Shown piece by piece: positions 6,864 to 13,656 of a stretch of DNA of 36,293 nucleotides. This DNA comes from Rhodocyclaceae bacterium UBA2271 (lineage in GTDB: Bacteria > Pseudomonadota > Gammaproteobacteria > Burkholderiales > Rhodocyclaceae): assembly GCA_002347405.1 (NCBI GenBank), contig DDXB01000065.1, positions 1 through 36,293 of the forward strand, written 5' to 3'. A program made the position numbers and the translations under genes. Every line of letters starts with the position of its first letter. Positions within the stretch are counted from its first letter, which is position 1. The notes under the pieces are model-generated. The model was not told the DNA's origin and searched no databases. It worked only from the letters and a program-made list of their open reading frames with translations.

Positions 6864-8156
6864 ATGGGAATTCACATCATCAAGATGCCGGATATCGGCG
6901 AAGGCATTGCCGAGGTGGAACTCGCGGCCTGGAACGTGCAGCCCGGCGACCTGGTGGTCGAGGACCAGACGCTCGCCGATGTCATGACCGACAAGGCCAC
7001 CGTCGAGATTCCCTCGCCGGTCGCCGGCAAGGTGCTCGCGCTCGGCGGCAAGGCCGGTGATGTGTTGCCGGTCGGCGCGGAACTGATCCGCATCGAGGTC
7101 GCGGGGGAGGGCAATCTGCGCGAGGTGCCCGCGGCACCGGCCGCTGTCATGCCCCCGCAATCACCTGCGCCGCCCGCAACAACGGTGGCGGTGGCCAAAC
7201 CTGCCGTCTCGCCAGCGCCGACTTTTGCGCCCGCCGCCCGCAAGGCAGCCGCATGTCCGCTGGCTGCGGTCGCCAGGCCGCCCGGCGAAAAGCCACTGGC
7301 TTCGCCAGCCGTGCGCCAATACGCCTGGGATCGCGGCATCGAGTTGCAGTTCGTCACCGGCAGCGGCCCGGCCGGGCGCATCCTGCGCGCGGACGTCGAC
7401 GCGCATGTCGCGGGCAATCGCGCGGCGCCTGCCCAGTCCTCGCGCAACGCGCCACAGGACTGGGAAGAAGCCATCCCGGTCATCGGCCTGCGCCGCAAGA
7501 TCGCGCAGAAAATGCAGGAAGCGAAACGGCATATCCCGCACTTTGCCTATGTCGAGGAAATCGACATGACCGAGTGCGAGGCGCTGCGGGTCAAGCTGAA
7601 CGACAAATACGCGGCGACGCGCGGCAAGCTGACGCTCTTGCCACTGCTGCTGCGCGCCATCGTGCTGGCGCTGCGCGAATTCCCGCAGATCAACGCCCGC
7701 TACGACGACACCGCCGATGTGGTCACGCGTTACGGCGCCGTGCATCTGGGCGTCGCCACGCAAACCGACGGCGGCCTGATGGTGCCGGTGCTGCGCCATG
7801 CCGAAACGCATGATCTCTGGTCGAGTGCCGCGGAAGTGGCGCGACTGGCCGAGGCGACGCGCACCGGTAAAGCGACGCGCGAGGAGCTCGCGGGTTCGAC
7901 CATCACGATCACCAGCCTCGGCGCGCTCGGCGGCATCGTCTCGACGCCGGTCATCAACTATCCGGAAGTCGCCATCGTCGGCGTCAACCGCATGGCCCTC
8001 CGCCCGATGATCCGCGACGGCCAGGTCGTCGCGCGCCAGATGATGAACCTGTCCTCGTCCTTCGACCATCGCGTCGTCGATGGCATGGATGCGGCGAAAT
8101 TCATCCAGGTCGTGCGCGGCTACCTCGAATTTCCCGCCACCTTGTTTGTCGAGTAA
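6864..8156 (+). CDS. bkdB: Branched-chain 2-oxoacid dehydrogenase E2 (dihydrolipoyl acyltransferase)
   Basis: This 430-aa core enzyme of the complex transfers the branched acyl group from lipoyl to CoA. Domains: N-terminal lipoyl domain (residues 1-78, lipoylated Lys44 in DVMTDKATVEIP); an Ala/Pro-rich linker (about 90-140); the peripheral-subunit-binding domain (ASPAVRQYAWDRGIEL...GPAGRILRADV, about 146-182); and the catalytic acyltransferase domain ending with SFDHRVVDG, active-site His402. The linker contains a copy of the dispersed motif, translated as PAPTFA at residues 117-122. One lipoyl domain is usual for BkdB. The start is set by AGGAGA just upstream. Confidence 0.96.
   Translation: MGIHIIKMPDIGEGIAEVELAAWNVQPGDLVVEDQTLADVMTDKATVEIPSPVAGKVLALGGKAGDVLPVGAELIRIEVAGEGNLREVPAAPAAVMPPQSPAPPATTVAVAKPAVSPAPTFAPAARKAAACPLAAVARPPGEKPLASPAVRQYAWDRGIELQFVTGSGPAGRILRADVDAHVAGNRAAPAQSSRNAPQDWEEAIPVIGLRRKIAQKMQEAKRHIPHFAYVEEIDMTECEALRVKLNDKYAATRGKLTLLPLLLRAIVLALREFPQINARYDDTADVVTRYGAVHLGVATQTDGGLMVPVLRHAETHDLWSSAAEVARLAEATRTGKATREELAGSTITITSLGALGGIVSTPVINYPEVAIVGVNRMALRPMIRDGQVVARQMMNLSSSFDHRVVDGMDAAKFIQVVRGYLEFPATLFVE
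7206..7228 (+). repeat. Dispersed motif copy 3, inside bkdB
   Basis: It reads GTCTCGCCAGCGCCGACTTT plus TGC, one mismatch from the core. It lies in the flexible interdomain linker and is read in frame as VSPAPTFA. The linker is the part of E2 most tolerant of inserted sequence. Confidence 0.9.
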
Positions 8157-8267
8157 GGCCCCCATCCCCCCGGCCCCCTTCTCCAGGAAGGGGGTGACGG
8201 AAGTTAGCGGGCGCTGCCCGCTCCATGTGTTGGCCGTTCCTCCTTGGGGCGGCCCTGCGGAGGAACC
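8157..8267 (+). repeat. Three-hairpin intergenic element, copy C, carrying the lpdV ribosome binding site
   Basis: Stem I is 8174-8181 with 8187-8194. Stem II is AGCGGGC (8206-8212) with GCCCGCT (8216-8222). Stem III is GTTCCTCC (8236-8243) with GGAGGAAC (8259-8266) around the 15-nt loop TTGGGGCGGCCCTGC. The lpdV Shine-Dalgarno sequence is in the right arm of stem III, just before the ATG at 8268. Confidence 0.85.
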
Positions 8268-9677
8268 ATGCAAACTCAAACAACCACCCTGCTGATCATC
8301 GGCGGCGGCCCCGGCGGCTATGTCGCCGCGATCCGCGCCGCGCAACTGGGCATTGCCACCGTGCTGGTCGAGGGCGAACAACTCGGCGGCGCCTGCCTCA
8401 ATGTCGGCTGCATCCCCTCGAAGGCACTGATCCACGTCGCCGACGAATTCGACAAGACACGCCACTTCGCCGGCAATTCGCCGCTCGGCATCCGGGTTCA
8501 GGCACCGTCGCTCGACATCGAAACAGCCGTGCGCTGGAAGGATAGCGTCGTCGCCAAACTGACCGGCGGCGTGGCCGCGCTGCTGAAGAAAAATAGCGTG
8601 CGGGTCGTCAAGGGCTGGGCGAAGATCGTCGATGGCAAGACCGTCGAGGTCAGCCCGGCTGATGCGACCGAACCCTTGCGCATCGCCTGCGAACATCTGC
8701 TGCTGGCAACCGGCGCCCGCAGCACGGCCCTGCCGACCCTGCCGTTCAGTGAACCGGGCGGGCCGGTCATCTCCTCCACCGAGGCGCTGTCGCCGGCTGA
8801 CCTGCCCAAGCGACTGGTCGTCGTCGGCGCCGGTTACATCGGGCTGGAGCTGGGCTTCGTCTATCGCAAGCTCGGCGTCGCGGTCGCCGTCGTCGAAGCG
8901 CAGCCACGCGTGCTGCCGGCCTACGATGAAGAACTGACCAAGCCGGTCGCCGCCGCGCTGAAACAGCTCGGCATCGACGTGCATCTCGATTGTTCGGTGC
9001 TGGGCCTGAACGCGCAGAACAATGCCGTGCGCATCCGCAACGCACAGGGCGAGGAAACCGAACTGGCCGCCGACCGCGTGCTGGTGGCCGTCGGCCGTCA
9101 GCCGCGCACTGCCGGCTGGGGACTGGAAACACTGCTGCTCGACATGGCCGGACGGTTCGTCAAGATCGACGCCGAATGCCGCACCTCGATGCGCAATGTC
9201 TGGGCCATCGGCGATTTGACGGGAGAACCCATGCTGGCGCACCGCGCCATGGCGCAAGGCGAAATGGTCGCGGCAATCATCGCCGGCAAGCGGCGCCACT
9301 TCACGCCGGCCGCGATTCCCGCCGTCTGCTTCACCGATCCCGAGATCGTCGTCGTCGGCCAGTCGCCGCAGGAAGCCGAACTGGCCGGCCTCGACTGCAT
9401 CCACGCCCTGTTCCCCTTTGCCGCCAACGGCCGCGCGCTGACGCTGGAGTCCGCCACCGGCTTCGTCCGCGTCGTCGCGCGGCGCGACAATCACCTGATC
9501 GTCGGCTGGCAAGCCGTCGGCCGCGGCGTGTCAGAACTCTGCACGGCCTTCTCCCACTCCATCGAAATGGGCGCCTGCCTCGAAGATGTCGCCGGCACCA
9601 TCCACGCCCACCCGACGCTCGGCGAGGCGGTGCAGGAAGCGGCGCTGCGCGCACTGGGGCACGCAGTGCATATTTGA
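8268..9677 (+). CDS. lpdV: Dihydrolipoyl dehydrogenase (E3) of the branched-chain complex
   Basis: This 469-aa FAD/NAD flavoprotein reoxidises dihydrolipoamide on BkdB. It shows the FAD dinucleotide fold (IGGGPGGYVAA, residues 11-21) and redox cysteines Cys43 and Cys48 in GGACLNVGCIPSKA. The NAD fold is VVVGAGYIGLELG, the second FAD motif is VWAIGDLTGEPMLAH, and the C-terminal catalytic motif is HAHPTLGEA. The C-terminus VQEAALRALGHAVHI is typical of LpdV. The ATG at 8268 follows GGAGGAAC. It is the last gene of the operon, and a palindromic repeat region follows. Confidence 0.97.
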   Translation: MQTQTTTLLIIGGGPGGYVAAIRAAQLGIATVLVEGEQLGGACLNVGCIPSKALIHVADEFDKTRHFAGNSPLGIRVQAPSLDIETAVRWKDSVVAKLTGGVAALLKKNSVRVVKGWAKIVDGKTVEVSPADATEPLRIACEHLLLATGARSTALPTLPFSEPGGPVISSTEALSPADLPKRLVVVGAGYIGLELGFVYRKLGVAVAVVEAQPRVLPAYDEELTKPVAAALKQLGIDVHLDCSVLGLNAQNNAVRIRNAQGEETELAADRVLVAVGRQPRTAGWGLETLLLDMAGRFVKIDAECRTSMRNVWAIGDLTGEPMLAHRAMAQGEMVAAIIAGKRRHFTPAAIPAVCFTDPEIVVVGQSPQEAELAGLDCIHALFPFAANGRALTLESATGFVRVVARRDNHLIVGWQAVGRGVSELCTAFSHSIEMGACLEDVAGTIHAHPTLGEAVQEAALRALGHAVHI

Positions 9678-9788
9678 CCGCCCCTCCCAACCGCCCCGCG
9701 CGGGGAGGCGACTATGGCTCGCTGCGCTCGGTTGTTATAGCCGTGGTCTGGCCCATATTTATTCTATGTGCGTACCCGGGCAGGCCGG
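9678..9788. repeat. Palindromic repeat after lpdV
   Basis: It contains a CCCCGCGCGGGG palindrome at 9694-9705 and a 22-nt block (9717-9738) that matches 2294-2315 except at purine transitions, so the two belong to one repeat family. No intrinsic terminator with a T-run is seen. The 3' part runs into a decayed toxin gene. Confidence 0.6.
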
Positions 9789-9884
9789 ATGCTGACGATC
9801 TACGCCAAGAGCGCGCAGGACTCGATACCGGGCCACCTGCTCAAGGCGATCAAGGAGGCGCTGGAAGATGGCGAAGAAGACTGA
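9789..9884 (+). pseudogene. C-terminal remnant of a RelE/HigB-type toxin gene
   Basis: The 31 codons read MLTIYAKSAQDSIPGHLLKA and onward to EED. The pattern (L-Y-A-K-S-x-Q-D-x-I-P-x-H-L-L) is the C-terminal end of RelE-like toxins in the HigB/RelE superfamily. The N-terminal two thirds are missing. The upstream sequence is a palindromic repeat, which may mark the deletion or insertion point. It overlaps the remnant antitoxin frame at 9868 in the usual toxin-then-antitoxin order. Confidence 0.6.
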
Positions 9885-10051
9885 CAAGGAATTGCTGGCG
9901 CGCGATGCCACGCGCGACATTGGTGCCGAACTGCTGCAAGCGGCGCGCGATCTGCAGGCCGGCCGAGGTGCTATTGAACCTCGTCGCCAATTATCCCGAC
10001 ACGATGAAGCGACTGGCGAAGCGCAAAGCTGGAGAGATGGTGACGGCGTGA
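9868..10051 (+). pseudogene. Decayed antitoxin gene (internal deletion plus frame change)
   Basis: It starts MAKKTDKELLARDATRDIGA in one frame, like the N-terminus of HigA/XRE-type antitoxins. After DLQAGR the recognisable sequence continues in another frame as PAEVLLNLVANYPDTMKRLA, like the C-terminal end of such antitoxins. The DNA-binding middle is gone. The junction lies at about 9957-9966 in GGCCGGCCGAGG. This fits an internal deletion that also broke the frame. Confidence 0.5.
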
Positions 10052-10074
10052 TCGGTACGCTGGCTCGACTCGCC

Positions 10075-10097
10075 GTCGCGCCAGCGCCGACTATTGC
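10075..10097 (+). repeat. Dispersed motif copy 4, at the tumA 3' end
   Basis: It reads GTCGCGCCAGCGCCGACTAT plus TGC, two mismatches from the core. On the minus strand it follows the tumA-like stop codon at once, so in that gene's direction it reads as a post-stop AGTCGGCGCTGGCG element. Confidence 0.85.
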
Positions 10098-10098
10098 T

Positions 10099-10449
10099 TC
10101 AGGCCAGCGATACCTCGGCATGCACGCTATCGTAGGGGGCGCGAATGCCTTTGGCATCGCGTTCGAGCAGGCTGGCGCGAACCAGCGCGGCGACATCTTC
10201 ATGCACGCGCTTGTAATCCCTTCCCAGGCTCTTGGCCAGCGCGGCGATGTTTTCGGTCGGGTGTTGCCGCACATGGCGTAGCAGGGCCAAGCGCTTGGGC
10301 GACAGCGTCGATACCATGGTTTCCAGATCGAGAAAGGTGAGGTGCGTTTCATCGACCGCCGTGCCCTGCTCAAGCTTGTGCCAGGCGCCGATGAAGCGCT
10401 TGCCCATGTCTTCAATCGAGCCGACATGAAGATTGATTGTTCCGCTCAT
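10099..10449 (-). CDS. TumA-like antitoxin (winged-helix DNA-binding protein)
   Basis: This 116-aa protein contains a winged-helix region, LSPKRLALLRHVRQHPTENIAALAKSLGRDYKRVHEDVAALVRASLLERD (about residues 49-98). It resembles the HVO_A0114-type putative regulators that accompany DUF6516 (TumE) toxins. Its start overlaps the upstream toxin stop by four bases (ATGA), so the two genes are translationally coupled. As in other type II systems it probably neutralises the toxin and represses the operon. That role is inferred from gene order and fold. Confidence 0.75.
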   Translation of the reverse strand: MSGTINLHVGSIEDMGKRFIGAWHKLEQGTAVDETHLTFLDLETMVSTLSPKRLALLRHVRQHPTENIAALAKSLGRDYKRVHEDVAALVRASLLERDAKGIRAPYDSVHAEVSLA

Positions 10450-10733
10450 GATTTACCTCGCGCACGTTGAACATCCGCCAAAAAATCGGCCATCAGGGCT
10501 TCCACCGACGAGAAACGGTAAGGCTCCTCTTTGTCGCCCAGATGCCGGTGGTCACCTTTGCCCCGCTCATTGTCATAACCGACGATGCGACGACCCGGAT
10601 AACCGTAAAACAGGCTGTACTTGAAGCGATGCGAACTGCCCGTGACCGGATTGGGAACATCCCAGATGGTCATTTCGACGATGGCGCCGTCGGGAAATTC
10701 CGCACGGTCGTAGAACACACGCTTTGCCTGCAT
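10446..10733 (-). CDS. TumE/DUF6516-family toxin of a toxin-antitoxin pair
   Basis: This 95-aa protein, counted from the ATG at 10733, has family hallmarks: an AKRVFYDRAEFPDGAIVEM start, IWDVPNPV, FKYSLFYGY, and the strongly conserved VGYDNERGKGDHRH followed by YRFSSVEALMADFLADVQ. A TTG start at 10769 would add 12 residues. The ATG is preferred because family proteins begin near MQAKR. The gene precedes and overlaps the antitoxin by four bases. A 5-bp-arm inverted repeat at 10747-10763 just upstream could be the operator. The biochemical activity of the family is not settled from sequence. Confidence 0.75.
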   Translation of the reverse strand: MQAKRVFYDRAEFPDGAIVEMTIWDVPNPVTGSSHRFKYSLFYGYPGRRIVGYDNERGKGDHRHLGDKEEPYRFSSVEALMADFLADVQRARGKS

Positions 10734-10823
10734 ATGGCGTACTGTGCCATAACCTATGTATGGCGTCAAGCGACATACTTATGATTGACAGGGGTGGTGC
10801 GCCGTACCCCATGAGGGGCATTT

Positions 10824-10846
10824 CATCCCGTCAGCGCCGACTTTTC
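10824..10846 (+). repeat. Dispersed motif copy 5
   Basis: It matches the core with two mismatches (ATCCCGTCAGCGCCGACTTT). It lies between the TumE/TumA pair and the hypothetical gene at 10898, about 50 nt upstream of that start codon. Confidence 0.85.
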
Positions 10847-10897
10847 AAAATCGCGCATCTGCCGCGTTCTATGGTCGCAACCTCACCGGAGACGACC

Positions 10898-11170
10898 ATG
10901 GAAGCTGAAACCTCAGCCAACCCTACCAACGCATTGCCGACCTGGCAGTACCTGCCGCCCATCGAATACGGCGAAACCATGCAAAGCTTCGGCGGCGCGC
11001 CCGGCCTGCAGGTGGTTTTCCATGACAACCTGCGGTCGAGCGGCGCGGTGCAGTACCGCTACCTCGCCACCGTGCATGTGGGCGACACGATGTTTCCGCT
11101 GTTCATGGTGGCGGCCGAATCGAGCCCTTTCTGGTCAGCGAAGGCAAGTGGCCGGCGACAATTAGCCTGA
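10898..11170 (+). pseudogene. Hypothetical protein gene, probably frameshifted
   Basis: The family is not recognised. The ATG at 10898 has a good ribosome binding site (GGAGA, 10888-10892). The 90-aa product starts MEAETSANPTNALPTWQYL and runs to FPLFMVAAESS, then ends in an Arg/Ser-rich tail without character. In another frame, from about 11116, the natural-looking RIEPFLVSEGKWPATISLTG runs to a stop at about 11178. This suggests a small indel near 11111-11125. It lies downstream of dispersed motif copy 5 and next to toxin-antitoxin genes. Confidence 0.4.
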
Positions 11171-11179
11171 CCGGTTGAC

Positions 11180-11631
11180 GACAACTATCTTGGCCGGTTG
11201 GGCCGGAAGCCGGAATTGCCCTTCCGGCAGGTTCCAAAGTGAAGCAGTCCTTCATGCGTCCGGTCTGGAAAGATGGTAACTGGCGGGACATGGCCGAGTC
11301 TGGGCAGTGAGGAGGCTGTCAAATTGCTTGCCGAAAACCGGCCATCCAATCGATTCCGTAGCCTAAAAACTGGACGGAACCTCGTATGGCAGCTTGTGGC
11401 CGTTGTGTGAATTCGACGCGGTGCCCGTAAGCCGGTCGTGGCAATTTCGCTTTGGCTCAATGGCTGCTATCGGGGGCCCATCCCCAAAGGCAGCGCCCGC
11501 CATCAAGAGCCATTGGACTTTAGCTGAATCCGGGCATGCGGAAAGCTCGTCGGAAATCGATAGCCTACCTGTCGGCCTAAGCTTTCAATTTCCGGAACGG
11601 CTGGGGATGTCTCCCCAGCTAAAATTGCACA
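11180..11631. other. Gene-free stretch between the hypothetical gene and the sirtuin operon
   Basis: About 450 bases without a supported gene. Base composition looks less GC-biased than the neighbours. Near its end is a perfect hairpin, CTGGGGA-TGTC-TCCCCAG (11601-11618). A possible -10 element TAAAAT (11620-11625) follows only 6 nt before the next ATG, which would give a nearly leaderless transcript. Nothing else is recognisable. Confidence 0.5.
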
Positions 11632-12303
11632 ATGCTGTCTCGCCTTGAACTCCTGATCGACCTGCTGCATTCCGGACCGGATGCCGCGCTGGCCACTCAC
11701 TCGACCACGCTGGAAGGATTTCCCTTCGCCAGCGCTGTTCCCTTTGTCACCGACGAGCACCATCGACCGATCTTCCTGATTTCGGGACTGGCCGAGCACA
11801 GTCGCAACCTGGCGGCCAATCCCCGCGCCAGCCTGATGATCGCCAAGGCCATGGGGGAGGGAGAGTTCGCGCGTGTCTCGTTGATGGGAGTAGCTGATCC
11901 TATCGATGCCGATCCGTTGCTGGTCACCCGCTACCTGCGCTACCACCCCCATGCCGAACGTTTCCTCCAACTCGGCGACTTCCGGTTTCATCGTTTTGAG
12001 CCAGCCAGGGTGCTGACCGTGGGGGGATTCGCCAAAGCCAGTTGGCTGGAGGGCAGTCGTCTGATCGAAGCTCCCGTGATTTCGCTCACCGATGAAGAAG
12101 ATCTGCTGGCCCAGCATGAACAAGCGGCCAGCAAGGATTGCCAGTTGCGCGGCATTGATGCCTTCGGCGCCGATGCCACGCTGGACGGCAAGTCTCTGCG
12201 CATTCGATTTGGCGCCGGTCCCGTGACCAAGGAAGCCTGGTTGCCGAGTCTGCGCAGGGAACTCGCCGCACTGAGCCAGGTAAAGCCCGATGCGGTTCGC
12301 TAG
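11632..12303 (+). CDS. Pyridoxamine 5'-phosphate oxidase-fold protein (HugZ-like)
   Basis: This 223-aa protein has an N-terminal split-barrel flavin-binding fold (about residues 1-130): ALATHSTTLEGFPFASAVPFV, then FLISGLAEHSRNLAANPRASLMIAK. Its C-terminal part (about 150-215) looks like the DUF2470 domain found in HugZ/GlnA-type heme-utilisation proteins. FMN and possibly heme binding are expected from the family, but the substrate cannot be read from sequence. No Shine-Dalgarno sequence is visible, and a -10-like TAAAAT lies 6 nt before the ATG, so it may be leaderless. It heads a five-gene overlapping set. Confidence 0.75.
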   Translation: MLSRLELLIDLLHSGPDAALATHSTTLEGFPFASAVPFVTDEHHRPIFLISGLAEHSRNLAANPRASLMIAKAMGEGEFARVSLMGVADPIDADPLLVTRYLRYHPHAERFLQLGDFRFHRFEPARVLTVGGFAKASWLEGSRLIEAPVISLTDEEDLLAQHEQAASKDCQLRGIDAFGADATLDGKSLRIRFGAGPVTKEAWLPSLRRELAALSQVKPDAVR

Positions 12304-12523
12304 GCTGTTCCAGTTTCGCAACCCGCTGTTCTGGATCTTCGTTCTGTTGAACGCCTTGTCGACCTTTATTTCGCACCTGCTGCGGACTCGGGAATTCCCC
12401 TTGCCGGTCGTACCGGCATTGGCGCGCGTTGTTGCGCTGGGGAACATGATTTACGGAATCCGGATTGCCATGCGCCCGCTGCGAGAGTCTGGCCCGGCAA
12501 TCCTTTCCGCCGAGTCAAAGTGA
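12290..12523 (+). CDS. Small membrane protein of unknown function
   Basis: This 77-aa protein has one clear hydrophobic segment (NPLFWIFVLLNALSTFI, about residues 11-27) and a second weaker one (about 43-62). It overlaps the end of the upstream oxidase-like gene by 14 bases, and its stop TGA overlaps the ATG of the sirtuin gene, so translation is probably coupled. No family recognised. Confidence 0.6.
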   Translation: MRFARLFQFRNPLFWIFVLLNALSTFISHLLRTREFPLPVVPALARVVALGNMIYGIRIAMRPLRESGPAILSAESK

Positions 12524-13377
12524 TGTCCACGGCAAACCGTGACCAACTGATCGACCTCCTTGGTCAGAGTCCTGTTGCCGTCATTACCGGGGCCGGGTTG
12601 AGCACGGGGAGTGGCATTCCCGCCTATCGGGATCGGCATGGCCAGTGGCAGCATTCACAACCCATCCAGCATCAGGACTTCCTCAAGTCATCGGCGTCGC
12701 GACAACGGTATTGGGCGCGCAGCTTCGTTGGTTGGGCCACCATGACCGCTGCCCTGCCCAATCAGGGACACATGGCTCTCGCGGCACTGGAAGCCAACGG
12801 TATTGTCTCGACCATCATCACCCAGAATGTTGATGGCCTGCATCATGAGGCGGGCAGCCAGTCCGTGATCGAGTTGCATGGTGGTATCCGACAGGTTCGT
12901 TGCCTGACATGCGGGGTACGCTTCGCACGCAGTAAGGTTCAAGAATGGCTCCATCACGCCAATCCGGACTTCGACCACGAACAGGCACGAACGGCCCGCT
13001 TGGCCCCGGATGGCGATGCCCATCTTGTCGCTACCGTGTATGCCCGCTTCAATGTACCCGCTTGTCCGGAGTGCACCGGCATGCTCAAGCCGGATGTCGT
13101 CTTCTTCGGGGACAACGTGCCGCGCGAACGGGTGAGTGCTGCCCAGCAAGCCGTGGAAACAGCGAAAGTCTTGCTGGTCGTCGGATCGTCGCTGACGGTG
13201 TATTCCGGCTACCGAATTGCCGAGCAGGCGCATCGACTTGGGAAACCGGTCATTGCAATCAACCAGGGTGTCACACGGGCTGATCCCTTGCTGGCGTTGA
13301 AGATCGAAGAGGACTGTGGAATAGTACTGACCGCGTTGGTCGCGGAGCTTGTGGATGCCTGCGCCATCAGCGGCTGA
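12523..13377 (+). CDS. Sir2-family NAD-dependent protein deacylase
   Basis: This sirtuin of about 284 aa resembles class II (SIRT4-like) members. Motifs: GAGLSTGSGIPAYR (NAD binding, about residues 24-37), TQNVDGLHHEAGS, catalytic His in ELHGG, a CxxC zinc pair (CLTCG, and CPEC before TGMLKPDVVFFGDNVP), and GSSL plus VIAINQG near the C-terminus. It removes acyl groups from lysine using NAD. The ATG at 12523 overlaps the upstream stop (TGATG). A GTG one codon earlier is possible. It lies in an operon with a flavin-fold protein, a GIY-YIG protein and a methyltransferase. Confidence 0.93.
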   Translation: MSTANRDQLIDLLGQSPVAVITGAGLSTGSGIPAYRDRHGQWQHSQPIQHQDFLKSSASRQRYWARSFVGWATMTAALPNQGHMALAALEANGIVSTIITQNVDGLHHEAGSQSVIELHGGIRQVRCLTCGVRFARSKVQEWLHHANPDFDHEQARTARLAPDGDAHLVATVYARFNVPACPECTGMLKPDVVFFGDNVPRERVSAAQQAVETAKVLLVVGSSLTVYSGYRIAEQAHRLGKPVIAINQGVTRADPLLALKIEEDCGIVLTALVAELVDACAISG

Positions 13378-13639
13378 ACCTGCGCCGATCTGGCATCTTT
13401 ATCTGATCGAGTGCATCGACGGCAGCTACTACACGGGCGTGACAACCGATGTCGAACGCCGCTTTGCGCAGCACCTGAATGGCGATGGGGCGCGCTATAC
13501 GCGAGCGCACAAGCCTCTGCGACTGCTGGCTTCCCGTGCTGTTGGAACACGCAGCGCAGCGCTGCAGGCTGAACTGGCAGTCAAGCGACTGCCCAAGGAA
13601 GCCAAATTGTCGGCCGTCTTCACTTCGGATGATGTTTGA
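13355..13639 (+). CDS. GIY-YIG nuclease-domain protein (YhbQ-like)
   Basis: This protein of about 94 aa consists of a single GIY-YIG domain. It has YLIECIDGSYYTGVT at the start of the fold, the catalytic Arg in VERRFAQHLNG, and RAVGTRSAALQAELAVKRLPKEAK at the end. Stand-alone GIY-YIG proteins of this size (UPF0213/YhbQ type) are DNA nucleases or of unknown role. The ATG at 13355 lies inside the 3' end of the sirtuin gene, in another frame. A TTG at 13349 is the only earlier choice. It is co-transcribed with its neighbours. Confidence 0.85.
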   Translation: MPAPSAAEPAPIWHLYLIECIDGSYYTGVTTDVERRFAQHLNGDGARYTRAHKPLRLLASRAVGTRSAALQAELAVKRLPKEAKLSAVFTSDDV

Positions 13640-13656
13640 GTTCTTGGGAGGTAGGC

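Noticed and set aside
7161..9512. Very long minus-strand open frames opposite bkdB-lpdV (and likewise 5409-7160, 4298-5578)
   Set aside because: They are antisense shadows caused by high GC third-position bias; the plus-strand frames are unmistakable bkd genes and the minus products are His/Arg/Asp-rich with no family character.
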